A stretch of DNA of 64,000 nt, from assembly GCA_031213475.1 (NCBI GenBank), contig JARUPZ010000035.1, positions 1,873,699 to 1,937,698 on the forward strand, in the 5' to 3' direction. Position 1 is the first letter of the stretch; the number at the start of each line of letters is the position of its first letter. Made by a program: the position numbers and the translations under genes. This DNA comes from Nereocystis luetkeana (taxonomy: Eukaryota > Sar > Phaeophyceae > Laminariales > Laminariaceae). The notes under the pieces were generated by a model. The model made no database searches. It had not been told where the DNA came from and saw nothing but the letters and a program-made list of their open reading frames with translations. Below, piece after piece: positions 28,221-41,500 of this stretch.

Positions 28221-31200
28221 GTGGGTGAATGTATGGGTGTGTGTGGGTGGGCCAGTGGGACGGCTTTCCGACAGTAAGAAGGATCGAATCACAATCCGAG
28301 CCACAGGATGCAGATATATATTCCAGCCCCACCGATCACGGATCTCGCCCGCGCAGCAGCTGCAGTGCATTTGGCCTCTCTTTCCGAGTGACGATGCTGC
28401 TACAGCTGCCGTGATGCTTTTACCTGGATAACCCGGGCCCCTGCCACGCGGGAGGACTGGAGGTGCATCTAGTTGAGACGGGTGGGTTGATAAAGATTCC
28501 CTCGGGGTCCTCTAGGTTTTCCTGTCTGCGGGGAATTGTTTTCGCTTGTCGGCGACTCCCGTTCTCTGAAATCAACAAACCGCGACGTATTTTCCCAACG
28601 TTTTTTTGTTCCTTTCACCCACACTCCGCACTCAGCACTCCCGCCTAGCACTGCGAAAACGCGAGTACACCAACAGCAGCAGCAGTAGCCAGGTACGTAC
28701 CAGTACTGCTGTGTTTTACCACTCTGTCTCCGAATATAAGGATAGTTTAGATATTCACATTCAACCCAAACGTTCCTTATACCTCCGGACATAATGGTCC
28801 CTGGTATGTAAATACCAGGTATCGAACAAGTGTGTGTGTGTTCTTGACAATATTATCAATATCCTAAGAAGTGCTGACTCATCGGACACATCACCTATTC
28901 CCACAGTTCACCACCTAGACCTTTCAGGGCAGATAGATAATTCCTGATCTATATGATGATCTGTGGTATGATCTGTATGATCTACAGCAGAAGTACGCAT
29001 GAACCTGCAGCAGTAGTACGAGCTCATCTTGCCGGATGAGAGCCGTGTATGTACTCTGCATGATCTGGCACACGCACGGTTTTCCCGTGCGTTCGATCTA
29101 TACTAATGCTTGTGTACAGATCCTGCACAGCACGTCACGTATAACGCCAGGGTTTTAGGATGGTACAGACTATCTATAACCCTTTTAGTACCGCAGTCCC
29201 GTTTTCGGGGCAATCTACTTATAATTTGACTGGTTTGTCCCCAAAACGGGACTGTGTTTCTAAAAGGGTTTTATTCGGGGCAAACTGCAGTCCCATTTTG
29301 GGGGCAAACCAGTCAAATTATGAGTAGTTAGTCCCCAAAACGGGACTGCAGTCCTAAAAGGGCAGATCGTGATCTGCACGACGTGTGTAAAGCTTACGCT
29401 TTGCAGAACGAGAGTTGATACCGAATTTAGTGTAGACCGGACACTTTCTCCGAAACCAGTCAAATTATGAGTAGTTAGTCCCCAAAACGGGACTGCAGTC
29501 CTAAAAGGGCAGATCGTGATCTGCACGACGTGTGTGAAGCTTACGCTTTGCAGAACGAGAGTTGATACCGAATTTAGTGTAGACCGGACACTTTTTCCGA
29601 ATAAAAAATCCTTGCTGGGCAAGCATTTTTGTGTCTGTTGTTTGTTGTTACTCCTTCGATGTGCCCTGAACTTGGCACCCGTCTAGACGGGAATGTGAAG
29701 ACCGTTGGTGTATACACACATACCAATATATAGCGGTCCTTACATTTCCGTCCAAAATGGTACCTGGTACTTTTTGGACCTATTGGTTCACTGCTATCAG
29801 GACCGGGATGTCAGGAGACGGCGCTGTCACCTCTTGACAGACATCAACTTTGCCTTGACATGTCTTGACCGACAACCAAAATACTATTAATAACATACCG
29901 GTACCAGGTACCAGGTACCAGGTAGGTTTTAATGTAAAACACTCGGCCCTACACCCTTGGCAGCTCCCGATTTGCATCGCTTGACATGTCTCCTGATATA
30001 TTTGATCGTGGCAGCTTCTACTGCTGCTGTACGGACGGTACCACTGTGCCCCGAAATTTAAGGAACGTTTTAACATTGATCTTTAATTCAAGAGTTGCTT
30101 ATATCTGGGGACAGTTTGGCACCCGGTAGGCCTCGTACTACAGACAGCAACAGCAGTGACGTGTTACATCAAAAATGTCAGGAGACAGCACAACTGCTGT
30201 CCCGCCTTGACAGCCAGCAACTTTGTCTTGACTTGATTGACATGCCTTGACTGACACCAAGCTACCACCAGGTAGGTTTTGGTGTGGAACACTCGGCCTT
30301 TACCCTACACCACTTGACAGCGCACGTTTTCTTTGTCTTGTTGGACATGTCTCCTGGCTCCTGGGACACCTTTGCGTGACGTGTGACAACATCAAAATTT
30401 GAAGTACTGGCACCAGCTGGCCAGCACGAACAGCCAGCAATGCGAACCAGTTCGCGCGGGTTGCTGTACCTCATGGTGGAATAATAACAATGCCCACTGC
30501 TTGCTGTTGGCGGTTCAGCAGTACTAGATACTGGATACGGATCAGCAGCGAATGTTATAAATATAATTTGCGAATTTAAATGTTCATGTTGGAGGTTATA
30601 CTCCTGTACGCATAAACCGGTCTTTATGTTGGTTTGTTTGGCGGCCACGCCGCTCTATCCAGGGCAATTCACGGGTCGGGTCAAACCTCGCGGATCAGGT
30701 CACAAGTCGGGTCGGCCCTGATCGGCCAACGGTGACCAGGCCCGATCCGTACGAATTTAAATAGCTCCTGACCCGACCCGACCCGACCCGGCCCGGCCTA
30801 ACCCGTGCGATTTTGAAACATTGCTGACCCGACGCGATGGTTGGCGTCCTGACCCGTGAAGTGCGCTGGCTCTATCCTACCCATCAGTGCACCACCCCCC
30901 TGTCCCCTACCCCATTCGCGCCTCCTACAGTGTTCGGATTCAATACTGCTCATCAGAAATCAGAAACCCCATATTTCCTGCGTTCGATCTTGGCACGTTC
31001 GGGTTTTCCCATGAGTTGAAGGCAGTCCCTGGTATTGCTGTGTGTAGTGAGGCATTCCTCGTTATCGCAGCGGTACTATTCTACTACCAGGTACTGCTGG
31101 AGCAATAACAGCACTCTGGTGGTAATAATAATGCAACTATTACTAGTTAGCAGGTGTTCGATCCTTGTGTTCTGGCGCGGCATGATGGGTGTGATCGAGT

Positions 31201-32505
31201 ATTTATACAGAGAAGGGGGGTTCCACCACGTACGTACTTGTAAGTCTTGTTATGCCATTTAGGGCAATTGAAGACGTGGCCGGCAATTCCTGGTACATCT
31301 CAGCAAGCAAGGAAGCTCAAAATCTCCAATTTTTGTTGACAATGGACGAAAGATCCATGAGTTTTGGTGTCGTTGTCGTTTCGCATCTTTCACCCCTCAG
31401 ACACATCAGACAGATCATCTACAGATAGATCATCCAGATTATCTTGTTCCTCACCTGCCATTTTTAGAGGTTGTGCAGGGTCTGCATAGTGCAGATCCCA
31501 AAAGACCGAGGAAACATATATGTTGCTCGTACAGCAGTACATGCTGCAGATTAATAAACCCTTTTAGTGATGCAGTCTCGTTTTGGGGACAAACTACCTA
31601 GAATTTGCGTGGTTTGTCCCCAAAACGGGACCGTAGTCCTAAAAGAGTTAAACCGGCTCCCACCCGGCAACACGAACTGGGAGATCATTCATACCAGGTA
31701 CAAATCAAGAATCCAGCGTTTTTTTTTTTTTAAATTCTAGATCATGAGGTGGGGAATCTGATAATAATAGCTGATCTGTCCGATGTGTGAAGCAGTTTTG
31801 CCCCATTTCTACAACTATCGACCTTGCCGTGAGTTTCGTGTACGTGCTTGCCCTATCGTATGGGCCATCTTGTTGCAAGGGACAAAGAAACTAAAAAATA
31901 GAAAAAAGGAAAGGAAAGCAAACGACGAGGACCCGAACCCTGACGTGATTAATTAACTACCCCTCTGTCCATAAATATAAGAACCTTTTTATTGAATATT
32001 AATCTATAAACGTTCCTTCTATTTCGGGCCAGAGTGGTTACATCAGTAGTGGTACCTCTATAGCGCCGGTATGTCTGCGGCAGCCAAGAACACCGGCACA
32101 ATATGTAGCGGCAACCGGCACCAACTACTCCGCACACTATTACGGGAGACCATAGTAAATAGGACCAATTATTGTTAGTAAAAATAGCGAAATATATAGC
32201 TTTTGTGTGTGCCGTAGGTCCTATTTAATATGGTCCGCCATAATAACGTACCGCACTGGTTGATCCCATCTTTAGTGCCAAGCGATTGATTCCGCAGGCA
32301 CTAATAGGGTGACCGCTGCTGCTGCCGCAAGCGCGCCGTAGGTATATATGGCCATGGGTCAGCCTCTCGCGAAAGGAAAACGGGCGCCCAAACCCTCAAC
32401 GGGATTATTTTTTTTCGTTATCTGCCCTGCTTTTTTTAGTCGCGCACAGACGTCGAGACCAACCCGAGCCGCTTCGCCAACTGGTGACTGGAGGGGGGCG
32501 CCTGT

Positions 32506-32580
<75 letters not shown>

Positions 32581-35500
32581 TCTATACGAGGCGGGCGTCC
32601 TCTTCCGGTCACTAGTTGAAGTGCAGTACAGTAGTAGCGCTCGGGTGTCTCGTCGTCTGTGTGCGTCCATCGAAGGGGAGCAGGAGAACAGTGTCCGCTG
32701 TAAGGTGCGAGTGCCTGTTTTTCCTTTCTGCGGGATTTTACCCTCGGCGTTGCGCGTGTACTGTTTTTAATAATTCGGGAGGCGTGTTATGTACGTGGGA
32801 AATCAGAACCCACCATGGACCCAATAACCACATGTCCCCAAATACTTGGGATATTTTTGACTTGATTATAGTATAGAAATGGTCCTTATGTTTCGGGACA
32901 GAGTGGTACTATTAATAGGTACTATATTTTGGCTCTGATTGCCATATATGTTTCCCCCCATAATACTGCAGGCGAACTCGCGGGATGGTGGCACTTGACC
33001 ATGGCTTCACTCGATTAATAGTCTACCTAATTCGCGGGGATGGTGCTGTGTTTGTTGCTTGACTGCCGTGGGTTTTTTGCGCGTACTCGCCCTCACGGGA
33101 TAATGGTGCTTGACTCTGGCTTCTTCGCGCGTTGTCCAACTCCACGGGATGATCCTCGACCCGACCCGTGGCTCTCTCCGCGTGTACTCGAGCTCAAGGT
33201 GTGGTAGTTGGCCCATGGGCTCCGCGCGTACTCGACCTCGCGTGGATGATCGATAGTCGTATATTACGTACGTGGGTACATAACAGTAGGCCAACTATGG
33301 AAAAGAGAACGACGCTACAAGCCAACAAGGAAACAACAGTTTTTTTTTTGGGGGGGGGGGGCTGGTAGGGCTATGAATAAGGCATTCCTTGGCTGGACTT
33401 CCCGGTTAGTCTGAACCACTCTCTGGACGGATATATAAGGTGCGTTTGGTCTGAATACTATTAATATTAATAGCACACAAACGACCCTATATTTTGGAAC
33501 AGTGTTTAGGGGGGGGGGGGGTGAATAAGGCGTGCCTTGGCCGAACGGGACGTCCACGGTTATTTAACCATTTTAGAACCGCAGTCCCGTTTTGGGGACA
33601 AACTACGTAGGCTTTGAGTGGTTCGTCCCCGAAACGGGACTGCAGTACTAAAAAGGGTTAATACAACTCTGCACGGAAATATTAGGAGCATTTGACCTTA
33701 TATCATCAATGGTTTGGTACGTGAACTGTCATAACATTTCCGGTCAGATTGGTATTAATAGTTGGGTGGAAAAAGCAAGCCGACTATTGGTGACTGCCGT
33801 CTTCGGGTACCATATGTAACAATAAAATGTACTGGTAACTGGTATAAAGCACTCGCGTCGGGCCCACTAAACGTGCCGGTGAGATAGACACCACGCTTGC
33901 CTATGAATGTTATTACGGGGGGCCATAGTTAACAGGACCAAATATTGTTGGTAAAAATGGTTAAACATATAGGTTTTTATGTACACCATAGGTCCTGTTA
34001 ACTATGGTCCCCCGTAATAGGTGTCTTTGTACTCGATATTAATATGCAGACGGTTTTTACGTTTAGGAACAGAGTGGTATAATATACGAAAGACGCTAAG
34101 CTCCGCGAAATTCCCGGACGCAGCTCCACTGCTGTACTCGTACCTGGTAATACCTACTGACTGTACATACTATTAATACCTGGTACATAACTGTTGTTTG
34201 TGTTTCTTACGAGATGGATAGGCAACCTTCAATAGTAACAGCAGTCGCACATTACCTAACCCTCATCATAACCTCAAGTACCGGGGGGGAGAAGGGACGA
34301 CACCTGTGACCACGGCTTATCCAGAAGATCGTTGGGGGTAAAACCTCCAACGAGTCAGGCTGGGAAGTAACGTGATGATTGAAAAAAAAAAAAAAAACGG
34401 TATACATTCGTGTTGTCCCTTCGACACACGTGCAGCCACGGGCACATCTTGCGCAAAGAAGACGAGCAAGCATCCAAACCCTGACATGGCCCAAGGACGC
34501 GCGCCGCCGCCGCCGTGGGCAATTCAATCTCGCGAAAGTAAAGCAGACACCCAAACCCTCGTAACTTTTATTTTGTTCCTTGTCGCTGTTCTGCTTCGCG
34601 CACACAAACGTCGAGACCCCGAGTGTTGCGCCAACTTCTGAGCAGAGTAAGGCGCCTACCTCGACGAGGCAGGCAGGCAGGTGTCCTCTTCTAGTCGGAA
34701 GTTGACGTAGCATCCGGGCGCCTCGACGCCTGTGTGCTCCGAAGGGAAACAGGAGAACAGTAGTCGTAACTGCCGGGGTCTGGGTGCCTGTTTCTCTTTT
34801 GCGGGATGACCCGTGGCTGCGCTCGTACCTCGGACCTCGTGAGATGGTATGTATAGTGCATGGCGCTTGACCATGGGGTTCGCGCGTACTCGAAGTGACG
34901 GGATGGTCGATAGTCGTGCGTAGTAGTGGGCAACCGTTGAAGAGAAAAGCGCGTGGCAATGGATGTATACATTTTTTTCTGTTTTTAGGAGGGCTGTGAG
35001 TTGGGCATGACTGCACGGCGCCTTATCTTTTGCTTGTGGGCAACACAGCAAGTTTTGTGGAGACAGATTGTAAACGCCGAAAGAAAAAAAAACGCTCGCC
35101 TTTTCTTTTTTGCTTGTTTGACCCGCGCTTCCCCTCGTCATCCCGTTAATACATCAAACAGAAAGAATAGATAGATAATGATCTATCTGTACATATATAA
35201 TGTAGGTCATGATCTAGTTCCTCGCCTGCCGTTGTGAGAGGTTGTGCAGGATCTGTTCAAGCACAGATCCAACTCAGGAAACATGTGCTACTAGCTGTAG
35301 ATCGTGCAGATCATACGGCTCCCACGCCGACAACACGAGCTAGATCATACAGATCGTACAGATCAAGAATCTATCTATCTGCCCCGAAAGAGCTAGGTCA
35401 TGTTGAAGAGATCAGTGGTTTGCCCCCGATATGCTATTAATAACAGTTTTGTCCCATTACTATACGATACAGCCAGTAGTGGTCCCTCTTACGTACAAAA

Positions 35501-38500
35501 GAAGAGTGCCGGCATGCGCCAGCCAACAATAACGGCACTATGTATAGCGACAGCGGCCACTACTCCGAACACTACCTACCACACTTGTTACGATAGTCCC
35601 ATCTCTGCCAAGCGATGCCACAGGCATTGTGGCCGGCAACCGGCACTATGGAGGGACCACTGCTGCTGTGTGGTTTGTCTACCTTCCGCGTGAGTTTGAT
35701 ACGTGGAGCGATGGGTCACCCTGCGCAAGGGGCACACAAAGCACCCGGATTCTACCCCACATGGGTCAAGTATTACACGCCCGCGAAATCCGCGGGTTTA
35801 TCTCGCGGAAGGAAAAAAAAACAAGCACCCAAACCTTCTGTAAACGGTTGCGACTACCAGGTACCAGGGTATGGTGTAACTGTTCCCCCGTTCCCCCTCG
35901 CCACACGCAGGAGCCGAGGCGCCCCCGACCGCTACCGTATCTTGTGACTGAAGGAGGACGCCCTGCCTCGTTCGACGAGGCAGGCGTCCTTTTTCATCGC
36001 AGGCTCGAGGTTGCAGTCGGGCGCCTCGGCTCCTGTGCGTATGTCGAAGGGGAACAAGTGGACCAGTTATCATCGTCGCGTTGCAACTATTTGTGTAGGG
36101 CTCAGGTGCTTGCTTTTCCTTTCGTGGGATTGACCCCTCGTGGCTTTTGCGCACGTGCTGGTACGTATTACGAGGGAGCACATTAATTTAATCAGAACCC
36201 AAGTATAGTGTGTTGGACATAGGGGGATGCATGGCTTTCTGGGTTCATTGTGGGCCCTGACTACTGCGACCTGTATATACACCGTAAAAGTCGAACTCGC
36301 GGGATGGCGCTTGGGTGTGGGTTGGCGCCTACTCGAACTGGCGGAGTGGTACCGCTGTGCTTGGCCATGGCGGGCTTCGCGTGTGCTCGAGAGCTCGGGG
36401 GATCGTTCTTAACCATGGCTTGCGCGCGTGTGTGCTCGAACTCACGGGAAGGTAAATAGGTAATCGTAGACGCAGCCGTAGGGGTGGGCAAGTCCGTGTA
36501 AAAGGAAAGAAGCGCGATAGACAGTCCAACAGAGAAAGTTTCAATATTTATAGCTGGGTTTGTCAGTCCGTCGGTCGGTGTGACAGGAAAAGCGCGCGCG
36601 CACGTAAAGTCACGCGACGGTGTATTGCTCCCAGGTATGCATACGCATGGGGGGTGGGTTAGCGTCTGTCCTGCTAATACAGTAGGCTAGTCTGAGGGTT
36701 GGCGGCTGTTTGGTGATGGCTACTATCTGGTGGGTGTGACTGCTGTCTTCCAGAGCGAATGCCCGATGACCTTTCTCGGAGGCCTATTGCGTGCAGGCTG
36801 GGGTTGGTTGGTGATGTTGATGGTGACGCGGCGTAGCGTGCGCCGCCGTGGTCAGCCGAGCACCCGCGCAACCGTGGTCAGCCAAGCACCCGCGCAGCCT
36901 TTCGCCACCTTGCGTCAGGAAGAATAAGCAACCCTAACTCACGACCACCACTCTGGGCGTAAATGCAAGGACCGCTTCGTCTTCATGTTAATTTCTAAAC
37001 GGTCCTTATATTGCCGGCCAGGGTGGTACCACTCTGTACCGATGTGTTCAGGTTTGTGGAACGGGTCTGAATGTTGACATATGTGGAAGGCTTTTTTGGT
37101 GTGGGGATACGTGAGTATTTTGTCGAAACGGTCATTCTTTTTCCGGACTGAGTGGTCTGTTGGCGCTGCTCCCCAGCCACAAGCACTGACAGACGTCGGG
37201 ACCCCTGAGAGCTTCGCCAGCTGGTGACTGGGAGGAGAACGCCTCCATCGTGAAGAAGAGCGACAACGGTAGCCCCGCCAAGGGTCGGGACAGCCTGCTC
37301 TGGCTAGATGAAACAGGTTGTCCCGGCGTTTCGGGTCAGACAGGGGTCTCTTTGTGTCCTCCTTTTTTAATGAGGCAGGCGTTCTCCACCAGGCACCAGT
37401 TGGGCGATGCACTCGGGATTTTCGACATCTGTCTGCATTGGTGGTAAGGGAGCAGGGGCAAAAAATATACCACTCTTGTCGGAAATATAAGAACCTTTTA
37501 GACATTAATATGAATACCAAGCGGTCCTTATGTTTCCGTCTAGAGTGTTGAGCGTTAGATAGGGTTTGGGCTCTGTTTTTTTTTCCCCCATGTGCTTGAT
37601 GATGGTGACACGATGACTGGAAAAAGAGGAGGGCAGGGGCAAACATGATCATGGGATGCAGGTCACCCTTTATATTACTCGCCGAAACACCCCACGGCGT
37701 TTCTCGCGCGCTTGGTGCAAACAATGTCTGACTGGTCGGGGAAAAACGGACGTGCCCCGTCCCGGCATTGTAGGGGTGCGAGGGTCTATTGGCCATACAT
37801 GCGACTACGGCCATGCATGGCAATGAGTACCCCCCCCCCCCCCCCCCCCCCATTACCCCACACCTGTCTGTCTCCCCCCACCCATCATGCTCCGTCCTGT
37901 CAGCGTAGGAGTGCTAGGAGGGTCTCTGGTCGTATGACGACTACGGCCATGCGTGACATGACTCCACCCCCCCTCGAAAGGGATGCGTGGTCAACGGTCA
38001 AATGACTAAGGCAAGCAACAAATGAGTACGCCCCCCCCCCCCCCCCCCGACCCGACCCATTCTGCCTTGGCACCCAAAATAGCCTCTCCTTGCCTTCGCT
38101 CGTCCTTCTATGACCTTTTTTTCTTTCAGGCTTGGGAGTGGCTGCGAGCCAACAGCCCCTGGACGCCCGTGTTGGTCTGCGCGGTGTACCTTTTGTTCTG
38201 CTACCTGGGGCCTAGGGTGATGGCGAATAGGAAGCCTTTCGACCTCCGGCGCTCCCTCGTCGCGTGGAACTTTCTCCTGTCCGCCTTTTCTTTCATCGGG
38301 GCAGCACGGTGAGGGGAGGGGGGGATGGGGGATGGGGGGGTCCCGCGGCTTTAGTTTGTTATCGTTTTTTTTTCTTGTTTTTTTAATCGTTTCCTCTTCG
38401 GTCGTTTCTTTTCTCATTACTAAATAATGGAATTGTTTTTTTTTCTAAACGATTTTTTGAAGTTTCGGTGTTTTTCTTCTATGTTTTTTTCCCGATTTTT

Positions 38501-41500
38501 TTTTTTCGATTGTTCGACCGATTGATCGCTTTTTTGATATTGCTCGGTGTGCCCCCCCCCCCGCCGCGCGGTGCCGTGCGGTGTCCCGGACGCCCCAACC
38601 GCCCGTCCGCCGGGAGGATGGGGGAGGGGGGGGGGGGGGCAGGAGAGTCGTCTGAGTGCAGCGTACCGCTTGTGGGGGGTCTCGGCTCAAACACCCCCTT
38701 GACCACCGCACTCCCGTCTTTTCTCAAGAGACTAATTGCCTGCAGATAGACTGAGAATGTATGTTGCTGTACAGTTAGTGCGGTTGGTACTAACTGGGTT
38801 TTTATACCATGGAAACTCTTTCGGGACTGCAGTTTGGAGACAAAGTACTGAGAATGAGTGATTTGTCCCCAACAACGGGACTGCGGTTCTAAAAGGGTTA
38901 AACTTTCGTTGGAATCTGAGTGGATTGTCCCCAGTACGGGACCGCAGTTCTGGAAGGCTTTTTAGAAGACGGGTGTGTGTGCAAGGCCTGTTTGACCTCT
39001 CTCTCTTGAAACCCGAACTTTTTCTTGATCCGAAATGGGTATTCTGTAGCTTTTTGGTTTGGCCGTGCCAAGCCATTTTTCACCTCTCTTGTGAGACCGG
39101 TAGGTTGTCCGTCGGTCGGTCTTGTCTGTCCGTCGGTCGGTCGGTCTTGTCTGCCCGTCGGTCGGTCTTGTCTGTCTGTCCGTCGGTCGGTCTTGTCTGT
39201 CCGTCTGTCGGTCGTTTCCTCGTGTAATTTCGTGTTTTTCCTTTTCTCCGCCCCCCTCCGCCCGGTGTCAAAACTGCCCCACTGCTCCACATCATGTACG
39301 GCCTTCCCTTTCGTCGGTTTGGCTGTCCGTCGGTCCTTTCCTCGCAGTTTTTTAGCGTACTTCCCTGCCTCTCTCTGCCTATGCCGAACTTCCCCCCATC
39401 ATGCGGGGAGGAAGGAAGGAAGATAAACAGGGAGGGGGGGAAGGAGAGTTTTCGGTATCATGCATGGATGGCCGTAGTCGTATGGGGGAGGGGGGTGTAC
39501 TCGTTCTCATGCATGGCCGTAGTCGTATGACCATAGACCCTCGCATCCCTACAGTGCCGGGACGGGGCACATGGGGCTTTCATCGACCAGGCAGACATTG
39601 ATAACTTGCAGCAAGCGCGAAGTGCCATGAGGTGTTGGGCGAGTCGCGTAAAGGGTGGGCTGCATCGTAATAAGAGGTATGGGGGGGGGGGGACAAAAAA
39701 AAACAAAGAGCGACAGAGGAGAGAAGGGAACGAAAAAAAACACGAGGGAGTCCTAAGCCACTGGCGGTCCGCGTCTTATCCAAGTCTGAGGCATCTATCT
39801 GTCGGTTGATGATCCGAGCATCTATCCCGCACGCTTCAATCCTCCTTCTCGGAAGGATGGAAACCCAACTCAATGTGGTGGGAGCCAGCCACCCCCGATT
39901 CCTCACTGCTTTTTTTCCTGCCTCCCAAGCAAACGCAGCCGCCGCCGCTTCGGCCGCCCCGAAAAAAATGCTCGTTGCTTGCATTTTGTGTAAACCTTCT
40001 GTTTGGTTTCACCTGCGCGTGTTAGTTAACCCCTTCTCCTCCCCTTCGCTCCCCTCCCGTCCCCCTCTCCTCGCCTCCCTCCCTCCCTCCCTCCCTCCCT
40101 CCCCCATTATTGTTTCTCTCGTCCTCATCGTGTTGTTGCTCTCTGGCTCATGAAACGAAAATCGAAAAAAAACGGAAACAGAACTGTCCCCCACCTCCTA
40201 AACATCTTGTACATCTACGGCTTCAAGTACACCATCTGCGCCAAGCCTTCCGTATGGTACGGCTCCGGCGCCATCGGCATGTGGACACAGGCCTTCATTT
40301 TTTCGAAGGTGCGTGCGGTGCATACATGCAGGAAGGGGGGAAGAGTGGGGGAGGGGGGGGAGACTGAGGAAAAGAAAGGCTGGAAAGGACGGACGGGGGG
40401 GGGGGGGGTACTCATTATAGTTCATGGCCGTGTAGTCGTATGATCAGAGGGGGGAGAGGGTGTACTCATTTGTCATGGATGGCCGTAGTCGCATGCATGA
40501 CCATAGACCCTCGCATCCCTACAATGCCGGGACGGAGCACGTCGGGTTTTTACCCACCTAGCTGCGCCAAGCGCGAAACGAAGCGTGAGGTTTGTGTTGA
40601 GAGGGGTCGGTATGTCGTGGGAGAGAGCGGGTTGGGGTGGGGTGGGGAGGGAAGAGAGCGTGGAGGGGGGGGGTGGGAGAGGGAAAAGAGGGGGGGGGGG
40701 GGCGGGGAGGGAAAGAGAGAGAGCGGACATGGGGGTCAACAATATGTGGCCTCTGCGTTGCTACTGGGTAATTTGTACATCGCTGTACTCGTTTTTTTTT
40801 TGTTTCGTTGGGAACCTACCTTGTTTGTCCTTTTCAAGTGATGTACTACTTCGGGGGACCATATTAAATAGGACCTACGGTACACACAAAAACCTGTATA
40901 TTTATCTATTTTTACTATTAATAACAATATTTGGTCCTAGTTACTATGGTCCAGTGGTCCCGTGGTAAAAGACACCCTGGTAAGTGGCATATATGTATCG
41001 ATGCAAGGAAAAATCCGATGACGTTTCGTGGAGTCGAAAGGCCCACCAGCCATTGAAATTTCGGAGTATATACAGTACACAGCCCGGCAGAGGGAAGGCA
41101 TGACGACCAGCGAAAGGAAATCGGAAAGATAAACCTACGTTATCTGGTTTGGTCTTGCGACGCCCCCCCCCCTCCCCCTGCATCGTTCGTCCCCTCTCGT
41201 CAATTTAGCTGCAGTACTCAGATGCTGGTACTTAGTGGGGTAGATTTTCACCGTTAGCCGAGGAGCGGGGGAATCCAACAAAGCCAGACGTCGCCCGGTA
41301 CTGTAATAAACGTCGCAGGGGGAGTTCATCGTTACCTTGTTCGTTCTTATGTTGTTTTGTTTTGATTTTTCACGACATGTTTTCCGTTCGTTTTCGACAC
41401 GACGTTCTCCGGTCGTTCTTTCCCCCCCCTTCTTGCTCTTTTTTCGACGTCTTGAGATTTTTTTATTATTATTATTATTCTTCTCCCAGGTAATTTTTAG

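Larger units (their letters stand above)
28221..38129 (+). other. Elongase intron 1 (9.9 kb), packed with small elements
   Basis: No exon or other gene is recognised in it. It holds family B, C, D, E and M elements, GACCC-rich sequence (30660-30840), a TGCC microsatellite, recurrent CGCGTACTCGA/CGGGATGGT units (32970-33270, 34830-34930, 36290-36460) and frequent TACCAGGTA motifs. Confidence 0.7.
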
